Assembly (NCBI GenBank): GCA_021805565.1
Contig: JAJZFA010000030.1
Coordinates: 23,700 to 87,699 of the forward strand
Origin: Pseudomonadota bacterium
GTDB taxonomy: Bacteria > Pseudomonadota > Alphaproteobacteria > Acetobacterales > Acetobacteraceae
Length of the DNA stretch: 64,000 nucleotides
Reading direction: 5' to 3'
The position numbers were made by a program, and so were the translations under genes. A model generated the notes under the pieces. It saw only the letters and a program-made list of their open reading frames with translations. It was not told the DNA's origin and did no database searches. The number at the start of each line of letters is the position of its first letter. Positions within the stretch are counted from its first letter, which is position 1. Positions 51,466 through 59,977 of this stretch are shown in pieces.

Positions 51466-51663
51466 CGCGGCATCGGCAATATGTGCGTCAGCACACCGAT
51501 AAAGCCGCGCGCTCAGACAAAAGCCAACCGCGGCATCGGCAATATGTGCGTCAGCACACCGATAAAGCCGCGCGCTCAGACAAAAGCCAACCGCGGCATC
51601 GGCAATATGTCCGTCAGCACACCGATACAGCCGCGCGCTCAGACAACGGCCAACCGCGGCATC
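51466..51663 (+). repeat. 63-bp tandem array, three hairpin units plus a 9-bp stub
   Basis: Units start at 51466, 51529 and 51592; a stub begins at 51655. Each begins with a 44-nt hairpin: CGCGGC-ATCGG-CAATAT-GTGC-GTCA-GCAC-ACCGAT-AAA-GCCGCG, then a 19-nt linker. Unit 3 has changes in the apical stem (TGTCC) and bulge (ACA). Fold, bulges and apical core match hairpin I of the elements at 6583 and 11272. Because 63 is divisible by 3, frames on both strands stay open (21-residue repeats), but neither frame looks like a protein. Confidence 0.9.
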
Positions 51664-51721
51664 CAGACTGCACACGGCAGTTCTTGCCGCATGAGGCGGC
51701 GACCCCGTCGGGAATGCGACA

Positions 51722-52222
51722 TCACGCCAGGCTTTCATATAATAACATGGTATGACCGGCCTGTTGAAACACGCCGGCTTCGCGCATACCGATCGCACCT
51801 AGCACCATCCGCGACCCAAAGTTCGTATCCCGGGCGACAGCAATCACGCTCGGCAGATTTGCCCGCTCGTGACCGAAGCGCAATGCCGCGAACGCCGCTT
51901 CCCGCGCCAGTCCGCGTCCCTGAGCCTCGGGCCAAAGTGCAAAACGCAGGGCTACGCCGCGCCCGTCGGTTCGATGTTCCAGTCCGGTCAGGCCCACGAA
52001 GCGGCCGGATTCCCGGATCGTCCAGATGCCGAAACCGAACCGGCCCCACGCCACGACGTCGTGCGCCAGGTCCTCGGCGGTTCGCACGGGATCGCGCACG
52101 CCGCCCAGCATCATGGCGAAGACCGATGGATCGGCCTTGATCGCCCGCAAATCGGCCAGATCTCCGCCGCCAACAGGGCATAAGACAAGGCGCGCGGTCC
52201 GGACGACCCAGGCAGGATTCAT
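51722..52222 (-). CDS. GNAT-family N-acetyltransferase (RimJ/RimL type)
   Basis: The 166-residue product shows the RimJ/RimL pattern RTARLVLCPVGGGDLADLRA, FGIWTIRESGRFVGLTGLEH, the acetyl-CoA loop WPEAQGRGLAREAAFAALRF (Q-x-x-G-x-G/A), and DTNFGSRMVLGAIGMREAG. It should acetylate an amino group of a protein or small molecule. ATG 52222 gives a normal length. The array at 51466-51663 lies just beyond its 3' end. Confidence 0.88.
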   Translation of the reverse strand: MNPAWVVRTARLVLCPVGGGDLADLRAIKADPSVFAMMLGGVRDPVRTAEDLAHDVVAWGRFGFGIWTIRESGRFVGLTGLEHRTDGRGVALRFALWPEAQGRGLAREAAFAALRFGHERANLPSVIAVARDTNFGSRMVLGAIGMREAGVFQQAGHTMLLYESLA

Positions 52223-52577
52223 CGCCGCGAGGATCAGGCGCGGCCGTCGGGGACGCGGCCGGAGCGATCCGGCCCGCCGGCGTTTTGGGTAATCCCGGTT
52301 TCCGTGTCCATCGAGGTGCCTCCCGCGGCGCGATCGCCAGATCGCATACCGCCCGGACGCCCGCGGGGCAAATGCCCGCAGGGGGAAATGCCCGAGGGGG
52401 GAAATACTTGTGCGGGCGGCGGTCCGGATCGTAGAATCGGCCAGCGGCGGCGCCGTCAAACCATGCTTCGGCGCGCCGGTAAAACTGCCCGCTGAAACAA
52501 TGATCTGGGCGCGTCCGGTGTTGCGATCCGAAGCGATTGCTGTCGAACATGCCCGAAGTAAAAAGGAACGCGACCGG
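52223..52577. other. Intergenic region, no gene seen
   Basis: 355 bp between divergent GNAT and rhodanese genes. It contains degenerate GGGGNAAATGCCCG-type repeats near 52366-52410 but no convincing frame or promoter. Confidence 0.5.
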
Positions 52578-52976
52578 ATGAATATCAAGAAGGGCTATAA
52601 GCAGCTTGTCGCCGAAGCGAACGCCGAAATCGAGACAATATCGGTCGAGACGGCGATCGGCCTGACCGGCAAGGCGGATGTGCTGTTCGTCGATTTGCGC
52701 GACCCGCGAGAGATCGCTCGGGAAGGCAAAATGCCTGGGGCGTTCGCCTGCACCCGTGGCATGCTGGAATTCTGGATCGATCCGGACAGCCCTTATGCCA
52801 AGACGGTTTTCGCCGAACCAAAGCGGTTCGTGTTCTTTTGCGCCGGCGGCTTGCGTTCGGCGCTGGCCGCGAAGACGGCACAAGATATGGGACTGGAGAA
52901 CGTTGCCCATATCGAAGGCGGTTTTGCTGCCTGGAAGCGGGCCGGCGGGGCGGTCGCCGCCGAACCGGAGCGGTAA
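52578..52976 (+). CDS. Single-domain rhodanese (sulfurtransferase-like)
   Basis: The 132-residue product has one rhodanese domain: ADVLFVDLRDPREIAREGKM, active-site Cys88 in FFCAGGLRSA, and HIEGGFAAWKRAGG at the end. It probably carries persulfide sulfur in the cytoplasm. AAAGGAACG precedes ATG 52578; the longer frame from 52410 lacks similarity. It is unrelated in position to the four-domain rhodanese-like gene at 57320. Confidence 0.9.
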   Translation: MNIKKGYKQLVAEANAEIETISVETAIGLTGKADVLFVDLRDPREIAREGKMPGAFACTRGMLEFWIDPDSPYAKTVFAEPKRFVFFCAGGLRSALAAKTAQDMGLENVAHIEGGFAAWKRAGGAVAAEPER

Positions 52977-53094
52977 TCCGTTTGTTGGCCCAGCGGCGCC
53001 CCGTCGTCAGGCCATCCCGGCACCGATCGACTTGGATCGCGGTATCGGCGATATCCAAAGCCGCAATCCAAAGCGATAATGGCCGGATAAGCCC

Positions 53095-53628
53095 TCAGCT
53101 TCCGGACCCGGCTGACAGCAGATCGGGTGGCAACCAGACGCGCGTTACCTGCCAGACGCCGTGCCGGAGTTCCATTTCCAGGTCGATCGTTTCTGCCGGA
53201 TGGGACGGCTGGAGCCGGATCGAGAATGCACGCGGGCTGTCGAAAAACGCCCAGGCGACATGAAGTCCGGCGCCGTCCGGCCCATGTCCCGATGGACCGG
53301 CGGGCATGGCCGTGGCAACGGCCAGAAATGCCCGCGGCGTCACAGCCCGGTCTATGGCATGCAGTTCAAGTCCCCGCATGAACGACGTCCCGAACGGAGC
53401 CAGGGCCTTGTCGCCGGCGGGACTGGAATCGCCGGCACCGAGGTCGCACACATCCTCCTTGATTCCTTCCCGCACCGCTGGCCAATCGACAAGCGCTTCA
53501 AGCGTAGCGGCATCGGCGTTATGGATCGCCTTATCCAGACGATAGAGAGTCAGGTATGGATAGGCGGCATAAGCGGCCCCGGCGCCGATCGCCATAGCCA
53601 GCAGTGGCCATTTCGCAAGCATCCGCAT
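53095..53628 (-). CDS. DUF2939 protein
   Basis: The 177-residue product has a hydrophobic N-terminal anchor (WPLLAMAIGAGAAYAAYPYL) and the DUF2939 core YLTLYRLDKAIHNADAATLE followed by LVDWPAVREGIKED. It ends in a beta-rich domain with LEMELRHGVWQVTRVWLP. The family is found in many Proteobacteria and has no known activity; a membrane-anchored periplasmic location is predicted. Confidence 0.85.
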   Translation of the reverse strand: MRMLAKWPLLAMAIGAGAAYAAYPYLTLYRLDKAIHNADAATLEALVDWPAVREGIKEDVCDLGAGDSSPAGDKALAPFGTSFMRGLELHAIDRAVTPRAFLAVATAMPAGPSGHGPDGAGLHVAWAFFDSPRAFSIRLQPSHPAETIDLEMELRHGVWQVTRVWLPPDLLSAGSGS

Positions 53629-53844
53629 GCTCCGTCTTGCCGTTCGGGCGCCGCCGTCATCGGTTCGGTCCGCCGGTGGCTAATCTTACGCCTGGATCGC
53701 CGCATGAAAAGTTAACGCTTCGGTGAAATGCAGGTCACGGGTCAGACGCGAACCGACATCGTTCGGTCGGTGGCTGGCACCGCGTCCGTTGTTTTGACAG
53801 GCCGACTTTCCGGCCACATGGGCCGGGTTCTCGGGTCGATGCCT

Positions 53845-55026
53845 TCAGTGCAACAGACCGCGAGCCGCCAGATTGCGCATCAGCGCGCCGGTGCCGAAGG
53901 TCCAGGGTTCGCACCGGTCGGTGCGCACCATACGGTTGACCAGCCGTCCCAGGCCGGGCGCGGCGATGGTCACGATATCGTTTGGCTTGTGGGTGAAGCC
54001 CTGGCCTGGCGCGTCGCGATCCTCGACGGGCGCGAACATGGTGCCAAGGAACAGCACGGCGCCGTCGGGATACTGGTGATGCGCGTTCAGCATCTGCGCG
54101 ACCAGATCGGCCGGATCGCGGCTGATCCGCGCGATCGAGGACGCACCGTCCAACCGGAAGCCGTCCTCCCCCTGCACCGTGAGCCGCACCGTGGTGCGGC
54201 GGATGTCGTCGAGACCGAAGCCGGCGTCGAACAGTCGCAGCAGCGGGCCGATCGCACACGAACCGGTGTTATCCTTCGCCTTGCCGAGCAGCAGCGCCGA
54301 GCGTCCTTCCACGTCGCGCAGGTTCACGTCGTTTCCCAGCATGGCGCCGACAATCCGCCCGGTAGAGGCCACCGCCAGCACCACCTCGGGTTCGGGATTG
54401 TTCCACACCGAGTCCGGATGCAGCCCCGCATCCATGCCGGTGCCGACCGCGGCCATCGGCTGCGACTTGGTGAAAATCTCGGCATCGGGGCCGATGCCCA
54501 CTTCCAGGTACTGGCTCCAGACCCCTTGCGCGATCAGCACCTGTTTGAGATGCGCCGCCTCCGCCGAACCCGGCCGCAGCCTGGCCAGATCGTCCCCGAC
54601 GAGGCGCGTGACTTCGGCGCGGATCGCCCCGGCGGCGGCGAGGTCGCCGCGGGCGCGTTCCTCGATCACCCGTTCCAGCATCGACACGGCGAACGTGACG
54701 CCGGCGGCCTTGATCGCCTGCAGGTCGAGTGGCGCCAGCAGCCAGGGTCGCGACGGATCGCGCGCTTCCGGCGGGGTGTTGGCAAGCACCGCGGCGAACG
54801 GTCCGATCGGCGTGCCGGAAGCGGCGCGTAGCGCGGCGGCAGGGTCTTGCGCCTCGCACAGGTCGCGCAGGGTGGGAAAAGCGGCGGTGATGTCCACCAG
54901 CGCGTCGCCGCGTAGCGCGGCCACCGAAGGCCCGCCCGCGTGCGGCAGCCAGACCCGCGCGACGAGCGCGGCGGTCGCGGCATCGTCCGGCAGGGCCGGG
55001 GCAAGCGCTTCGGTCAGTGAGATCAT
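53845..55026 (-). CDS. Fumarylacetoacetate hydrolase-family protein
   Basis: The 393-residue product has an N-terminal domain (VWLPHAGGPSVAALRGDALV) and a C-terminal FAH catalytic domain with the metal ligands in PEPEVVLAV and GNDVNLRDVEGRSALLLGKA. This long form (KdaD/AraD-like) includes dehydratases of 2-keto-3-deoxy sugar acids and putative fumarylacetoacetases. GAGACC-type sequence precedes ATG 55026 without a strong ribosome site. It is divergent from the leaderless-type gene at 55170. Confidence 0.85.
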   Translation of the reverse strand: MISLTEALAPALPDDAATAALVARVWLPHAGGPSVAALRGDALVDITAAFPTLRDLCEAQDPAAALRAASGTPIGPFAAVLANTPPEARDPSRPWLLAPLDLQAIKAAGVTFAVSMLERVIEERARGDLAAAGAIRAEVTRLVGDDLARLRPGSAEAAHLKQVLIAQGVWSQYLEVGIGPDAEIFTKSQPMAAVGTGMDAGLHPDSVWNNPEPEVVLAVASTGRIVGAMLGNDVNLRDVEGRSALLLGKAKDNTGSCAIGPLLRLFDAGFGLDDIRRTTVRLTVQGEDGFRLDGASSIARISRDPADLVAQMLNAHHQYPDGAVLFLGTMFAPVEDRDAPGQGFTHKPNDIVTIAAPGLGRLVNRMVRTDRCEPWTFGTGALMRNLAARGLLH

Positions 55027-55133
55027 GGCGGTCTCCGAGGTTCGGGGCGCGGACGGCGGCCGATCATTCCTCCCCGGCGGCCTGACCGCAACAGGGCAAA
55101 CCGGATTTCCTCGATCCGCGCCCGTCACGGTTC

Positions 55134-55162
55134 TTGACATATTTCCTACAACTCTCTACAAA
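55134..55162 (+). promoter_or_regulatory. Near-consensus promoter giving a leaderless mRNA
   Basis: TTGACA (55134-55139), 17-base spacer, TACAAA (55157-55162). A start site seven bases on falls at or next to ATG 55170, so the mRNA would have almost no leader. Confidence 0.7.
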
Positions 55163-55169
55163 TCAAGGA

Positions 55170-56021
55170 ATGGAAACCTCATCCCCGCCGAACCCTTCCA
55201 TCCACCTCCTCACCGCGCTGTATCACCAGCTCGTCCATACCCTCATCGAGGTGCTGCCGCCGCCGCGCGGCGACACGCCCGTCGGGCTACAGGCCCGGAA
55301 ACTATCGGCCATCGGCAAGATCGCCGCGCTGGCGCCGCTCAACGCCGATGAGGCCGATCTCGCCGCCCACTGCATCGCCGCCCGAGCGCAGGCGGACGAA
55401 ATGTTGCGGCTGGCCCGTCTGAACGAGCATGACCCCGCGTTGGCCGCGCGGCTGAGCGCGGAGTACCGATCGACAATGCGGCTATGGCTGGCGGTGTACA
55501 CAAGGCTGAAGCGAGTGCAGGCGGAGCGCCGCAAGCGCGATGCGAATCCCGAGACCGCGAACGAGGACGCATGGGCACGCCATATCGCCGAACGATCCAT
55601 GCTGGCGGTGCTGGAGGCGCAACTAGACGCCGGACTGGCAGACGCCGGACTGGCAGACGCCGCACCGGCCGAACCGGTGCAGCCGCGCCAGGCGCCGGTT
55701 TCCGATCCGGCATCGGCACGCGCGGCGGCTCCGATCGAGGCCAAGGCCGGCGCTCCGGCTGCAGTACGGGTCGCCGCCGCCAACGAAGCAGTGCCGGAAA
55801 ATAAGACAAATTCTCACATCGTGGCTTTTGAGACGCCGTTGAGCGATCAAAACCCCAACCCAGGGTCCACGGCATCGAAGGTCGCGCCTTTTCGCGAGGC
55901 CTTGCTCGGCACGACACGCCCATTCCCGCAAGAGGCCGATCCGATCGGGGCCGCCGTAACCAGGCAAATCAAATCGCAAAACGAGATGATTCTCGCAGCA
56001 CGGCTTTTGGGACGCGAGTGA
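55170..56021 (+). CDS. Hypothetical helical protein with Ala/Pro-rich linker
   Basis: The 283-residue product is not recognised. Residues 1-140 are helical (LTALYHQLVHTLIEVLPPPR, LNADEADLAAHCIAARAQAD, LWLAVYTRLKRVQAERRKRD). A linker near 150-210 has DAGLA repeats and Ala/Pro. The end (NPNPGSTASKVAPFREALLG, RPFPQEADPIG) recurs in a broken copy just downstream. A perfect promoter ends eight bases before the ATG; the AAGGA directly touching the ATG is too close to act as a ribosome site, so leaderless translation is likely. A frame open from 55134 overlaps the promoter and was rejected. Confidence 0.7.
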   Translation: METSSPPNPSIHLLTALYHQLVHTLIEVLPPPRGDTPVGLQARKLSAIGKIAALAPLNADEADLAAHCIAARAQADEMLRLARLNEHDPALAARLSAEYRSTMRLWLAVYTRLKRVQAERRKRDANPETANEDAWARHIAERSMLAVLEAQLDAGLADAGLADAAPAEPVQPRQAPVSDPASARAAAPIEAKAGAPAAVRVAAANEAVPENKTNSHIVAFETPLSDQNPNPGSTASKVAPFREALLGTTRPFPQEADPIGAAVTRQIKSQNEMILAARLLGRE

Positions 56022-56152
56022 GCGCTTAAACCCGAAATCCCGGGTCCGCGGGATCGAGGGTTGAGAACGTCAGCGGAATGTTGCTCGAGACGATGCGTCC
56101 GTTCCAGCAGGCGGCCGAAGCAGGACAGGGGCCAAACCGGACGCAGGAATAA
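56000..56152 (+). pseudogene. Decayed duplicate of the preceding gene's 3' end
   Basis: In another phase than the gene just upstream, this stretch reads AFGTRVSA, a stop, then TRNPGSAGSRVENVSGMLLE and TMRPFQQAAEAG. It aligns with AFETPLSDQNPNPGSTASKV, APFREALLG and TRPFPQEAD in the C-terminus of the 55170-56021 product. The DNA copies are offset by about 179 bp (55810 and 55989 onward). This is an old, diverged tandem duplication. The gap from 56153 to 56423 holds nothing I recognise. Confidence 0.65.
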
Positions 56153-56423
56153 CGGCATTCCCGGCATCGCACCCCGGAGCGATCGTCGCCATCCAGGCCA
56201 CCGGTCGGCCGGCGACCCACATCGATACAAAGCAGATGCAACCAGCCGCCATCGGGGCGGACGACGATAACCCAGACAGTTACCGGCGACAGGGTCCTTC
56301 CCGGACGGAATAATCCGACCTGGCCCAGGGCATCATACCGGGGCGCTCGGGTTACGCCGGCACCGATGGCAGGTCAGGTGCCGCGATGCGGTGCGCCGAA
56401 CCGAACGTCCCGTAAACGGCGTA

Positions 56424-57209
56424 TCATCGTCCCGGCGCCCAGCCGGTCATCGCAGCCATCCGCAGCGTAACCGCGAATCGCCCCGCCTCGACCGGCAGTT
56501 TCGCCAGCGCGGCGGGAAACACCGACCGAGCCGGAACCATCCGGGACCGCTGACGGATCGCGTTGGCCTCGCCCGCCGCCCGCAAGTCGGCCAGCAGCGC
56601 CAACGGATCGGCATACAACACCCGAATCTCCTCCACATCGGCGACCGGCACGACAAACCCCGCCCGTTGCAGCAGATGCGCGCAATCCCGCAGTTCCGGA
56701 AACGGAGAAACCCTTGGCGACGCACCGCCGGATACCTCCGATTCCGCCTCGGTCAGCGCCGACCGGAGTTCCGCCAGCGTGCCAAGCGCCGGCAGGCTGG
56801 CAAGCAGCAGCCCATCCGGACGCAGCGACCGGCGCAGTTGCAGCAGCGCGCCCGGCAGGTCGTTGACCCAGTGCAGCGACAGGCTGGCAACGATCAGATC
56901 GAAGCTGCCGGCGGCGAATGGCAGGCATTCCTCGTCCGCCGCCACGCAGGGGCCACCGTTCAGCCCGGCCATTGCGGGCGACAGATCGCAACTCACCACG
57001 CGCAGGCCGCGCGCACGCAACAGCGGCGCCACGACGCCCCGGCCGCCAACATCCAGGGCGTCGGTGAACCGGCGGCTGGTATCGTCCAGCCGATCCAGCA
57101 GCCGTCCGGCCGCATCGCCCAGCACATCGGACACGCGATCCACCGTCCGCACCGCCCGGTCGCGATGGCGGCGAACGGCTTGTCGATCGAATACCAGCAT
57201 CGGGTCCAT
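56424..57209 (-). CDS. SAM-dependent methyltransferase-like protein (BioC/NDUFAF5 type)
   Basis: The 261-residue product starts MDPMLVFDRQAVRRHRDRAV, a start typical of the NDUFAF5-like group. It has the SAM motif DVGGRGVVAPLLRARG, CDLSPAM, and FDLIVASLSLHWVNDLPGAL. Mitochondrial NDUFAF5 hydroxylates an Arg in complex I assembly, while BioC methylates malonyl-ACP; the near position of comF is usual for the alphaproteobacterial NDUFAF5-like gene. Function is inferred only. Confidence 0.82.
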   Translation of the reverse strand: MDPMLVFDRQAVRRHRDRAVRTVDRVSDVLGDAAGRLLDRLDDTSRRFTDALDVGGRGVVAPLLRARGLRVVSCDLSPAMAGLNGGPCVAADEECLPFAAGSFDLIVASLSLHWVNDLPGALLQLRRSLRPDGLLLASLPALGTLAELRSALTEAESEVSGGASPRVSPFPELRDCAHLLQRAGFVVPVADVEEIRVLYADPLALLADLRAAGEANAIRQRSRMVPARSVFPAALAKLPVEAGRFAVTLRMAAMTGWAPGR

Positions 57210-57228
57210 CCGGCGGCATGTGCGCCAA

Positions 57229-57272
57229 CGCGACGGCGTTGCCAAGATATCGCGACGGCGTTGCCAAGGCAT
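57229..57272 (+). repeat. 22-bp tandem duplication in divergent promoter region
   Basis: CGCGACGGCGTTGCCAAG plus ATAT or GCAT occurs twice in a row between the methyltransferase and rhodanese gene starts. It could affect control of either gene. Confidence 0.75.
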
Positions 57273-57319
57273 CCGGCCTGGGCCTACCGTCCGGTTCGGA
57301 TAGATCAGGATACGGACCC

Positions 57320-58924
57320 ATGAAGCGCATCGGTGCCCCGGCATTGCTCGATTGGATCGGCGATGGCCAGGAACTCGCCCTGCTCGACGCGCGGGAGGAC
57401 GGAGAATTCGGCGCCTCGCATCTGTTCTGGGCCGTCCCGTGCGGCCTGGCACGCAAGGAAGTGCGGGCACGGGCACTGCTGCCTCGGCTTAACACCCGGA
57501 TATGCTGCGTCGATGACGGACGCGGACTCGCCGAAACACTGGCCGCGTGGCTTGAATCCATCGGTGCCGCCGATGTGTCGGTTCTCGATGGGGGCACCAA
57601 GGCGTGGGAAGCGGCCGGTAACGTGTTGTTCAGCGGCGTCAACGTCCCGTCCAAGGCGTTCGGGGAATGGGTGGAACACCGCTATGGCACCGAAAGCGTC
57701 GATGCCCCCGTCCTAAAGGCGTGGATCGAGTCCGGCCGCGACATGATCGTGCTGGACAGCCGCACGCTGGAGGAGTTTTCCCGCATGTCGATCCCCACCG
57801 GGATCAGCGTGCCGGGCGGCGAGCTGGCCTATCGCATCGGCGATCTGGTGCCAGATCCGAAGACGCTGGTGGTGGTCAACTGCGCCGGCCGCACCAGAAG
57901 CATCATGGGTGCGGAAAGCCTGCGCCGGGCCGGTATTCCGAACAAGGTGGTGGCGCTGCACAATGGCACGATGGGATGGGAACTGGCCGGGCTGCGCTGC
58001 GAGCGCGGCCGTACTGAAGGTTTTGTGCCCGGAACACCGAAAACAGCGGACATGGCGTTGCGGCGGGCGCGGACGTTCGCGGAGCAATCCGGTGTCAGGA
58101 CGATCGGACCGGACACCCTGGCCCGCTTCGCGAGCGATCCGGATCGCACGCTGTACATCCTGGACGTGCGCGATCCGGCGGAATTTCGCGCCGGCCATCG
58201 TGCGGGCAGCGTGAACGCGCCGGGCGGCCAATTGGTGCAGGCAACAGATACCTGGGTGGGAGTCAGGAACGCCCGGATCGTGCTGGCCGACGACACGGGC
58301 GCACGGGCGCTGATGTCGGCGGCCTGGCTGCGCCAGATGGGACACCGGGACGTGTTTATCGTCGAAGGCGGACTGGCCGCGATCGGCATGGAAGGCAAGG
58401 TCGCCGATGCGGTGCCGGAATTGCAGGCGCCGGTGGATACGATCGATGTAACAGGCCTGGCGCATTTGCTGGATAGCGGCGCCGGCACGGTGGTGCTGGA
58501 CTTGGCGCGCAGCGTCGATTTCCGCGACGGCCATATTCCGGGCGCGATCTGGGGCGTCCGGTCCCGCCTTTCCGTCCTTGGCGCGCAGTTAAAGACTGCT
58601 CGGCATGTGGCGATCGCGTCCCCGGACGGCACGCTCGCCCGGCTTGCGGTGCCGGAGGCCATGGGCCTGACACGCGGTGCGGTCCATGTCCTGGAAGGCG
58701 GCACCAATGCCTGGCACGCCTTCGGCCGGCCGCTGATGAAGGACCGGACCACGCCGCCGGACGACGCCTGTATCGACTTTTATTTACGGCCTTACGATCG
58801 CAATTCCGGCGTTCAGGAGGCCATGCAAGCCTATCTGTCCTGGGAAATCGACCTGGTGCATGAGATCGAGCGCGACGGAACGGCGATGTTCGGTGTCCTG
58901 GGAGAAAGCCACGCAGCGGCCTGA
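57320..58924 (+). CDS. Four-domain rhodanese-like protein with one active-site Cys
   Basis: The 534-residue product has four rhodanese folds: about 1-110 (ELALLDAREDGEFGASHLFW), 125-235 (MIVLDSRTLEEFSRMSIPTG), 255-365 (LYILDVRDPAEFRAGHRAGS) and 375-480 (TVVLDLARSVDFRDGHIPGA). Only the second has a catalytic-type loop, with Cys188 in VVNCAGRTRS; the others read DDGRGLA, DDTGARA and SPDGTLA. It probably passes sulfur through one active site, with the other domains as scaffold or regulators. AGGA precedes ATG 57320. Its end overlaps the possible comF start. Confidence 0.88.
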   Translation: MKRIGAPALLDWIGDGQELALLDAREDGEFGASHLFWAVPCGLARKEVRARALLPRLNTRICCVDDGRGLAETLAAWLESIGAADVSVLDGGTKAWEAAGNVLFSGVNVPSKAFGEWVEHRYGTESVDAPVLKAWIESGRDMIVLDSRTLEEFSRMSIPTGISVPGGELAYRIGDLVPDPKTLVVVNCAGRTRSIMGAESLRRAGIPNKVVALHNGTMGWELAGLRCERGRTEGFVPGTPKTADMALRRARTFAEQSGVRTIGPDTLARFASDPDRTLYILDVRDPAEFRAGHRAGSVNAPGGQLVQATDTWVGVRNARIVLADDTGARALMSAAWLRQMGHRDVFIVEGGLAAIGMEGKVADAVPELQAPVDTIDVTGLAHLLDSGAGTVVLDLARSVDFRDGHIPGAIWGVRSRLSVLGAQLKTARHVAIASPDGTLARLAVPEAMGLTRGAVHVLEGGTNAWHAFGRPLMKDRTTPPDDACIDFYLRPYDRNSGVQEAMQAYLSWEIDLVHEIERDGTAMFGVLGESHAAA

Positions 58925-59681
58925 CACCCGGATCGGGGTTTGGGTGCGGGAAGCGGGAAAGCGAACGCTCGACCTGCTGCTGCCGCCCCGGTGCGCGGCC
59001 TGCGACAATCCGGTGGCCGAACAGGGCCAGCTTTGCGCCGCCTGTTTCGCCGGAACGAACTTCGTGACCGATCCGCTATGCGTGCTGTGCGGGGTGCCGT
59101 TCTCCTCGTTGGAGCAGGGCGGTGCCGAGGGAACCTGTCCGGGATGCCGGGACCGGCCGCCGCTGTTTCGTCAGGCGCGTGCGGCGCTGCGGTACGATGC
59201 GCAGGGGCGCCGGCTGATCCTGCCGCTGAAGCACGGCGACCGGATCGAACTATCGCGTATCCTGGCGCCGATGATGGTCCGAGCCGGGATGGCGTTGCTG
59301 GCGCGGGCGGATTTGTTGGTGCCCGTGCCGCTGCACCGGCAGCGATTGTTCCAGCGGAAATACAATCAGGCGGCCTTGCTGGCGTATGCCGTCGGCCGGC
59401 TGGCCGGACGGCCGGTATCGCCGGATGCGCTGATTCGGATCCGGCGCACGGCGCCGCTGGAGGAAAAATCGCCAGAGGAACGGGCGCGCGAAGTGGCCGG
59501 ATCGATCGCGGTGCGGCCGGCGCGGCGGTCGCGAATAGACGGCAGGACCATTTTGCTGATCGACGACGTGATGACATCCGGGGCCACCGCGAATGCCTGC
59601 GCGGCCGCGCTTATGGAAGCCGGTGCCCTGGCCGTCGATGTACTGGCCGCGGCGAGGGTGCCCGATCCGCGATTGCGGTAG
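58860..59681 (+). CDS. comF: ComF-family phosphoribosyltransferase
   Basis: The product has an N-terminal double zinc finger (CAACDNPVAEQGQLCAAC and CVLCGVPF...CPGC) and a C-terminal PRTase domain with the PRPP motif TILLIDDVMTSGAT and VPVPLHRQRLFQRKYNQ. ComF is linked to DNA uptake in naturally competent bacteria, but the gene is common in non-competent alphaproteobacteria. The start is uncertain: ATG 58860 overlaps the rhodanese gene by 65 bp; a GTG at 58944 behind GGGG would avoid it. Confidence 0.9.
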   Translation: MRSSATERRCSVSWEKATQRPDTRIGVWVREAGKRTLDLLLPPRCAACDNPVAEQGQLCAACFAGTNFVTDPLCVLCGVPFSSLEQGGAEGTCPGCRDRPPLFRQARAALRYDAQGRRLILPLKHGDRIELSRILAPMMVRAGMALLARADLLVPVPLHRQRLFQRKYNQAALLAYAVGRLAGRPVSPDALIRIRRTAPLEEKSPEERAREVAGSIAVRPARRSRIDGRTILLIDDVMTSGATANACAAALMEAGALAVDVLAAARVPDPRLR

Positions 59682-59977
59682 GGGGGCGCCATCGTTTTGT
59701 GCCCAGCTTTTCAGGAATCAACCGTTTCCAAGGCAAAAGTTGCCATGCCGCAAGGAATGTTGCGTTTGGGAGGCCCGCTGGCAGCGCGCGCGACCGTCCG
59801 TCGCGATACCGAACCGCCCTGTTCGCCGCACAGCGCCGATGACGAACCCTCGTTATGAGTCGCTGACAGATTCCGGATGGTTCAGGGCCTGCCAGACTGC
59901 TAGCATCGGTTTGTCGCTTTCCGCTGAATTCCGTCCGGCGGCGCTCAGACCAAAAAATGAATGGAAGGACACCGCCC

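Noticed and set aside
51466..51663. CRISPR-like array
   Set aside because: Units are 63 bp, adjacent and near-identical throughout, without variable spacers or cas genes.
51481..52140. Open frame with three 21-residue repeats across the 63-bp array (and a matching frame on the other strand, 51445-51798)
   Set aside because: The repeat length is divisible by three, so both strands stay open by default. The peptides have no fold signal, and the conserved feature is a hairpin, not a protein.
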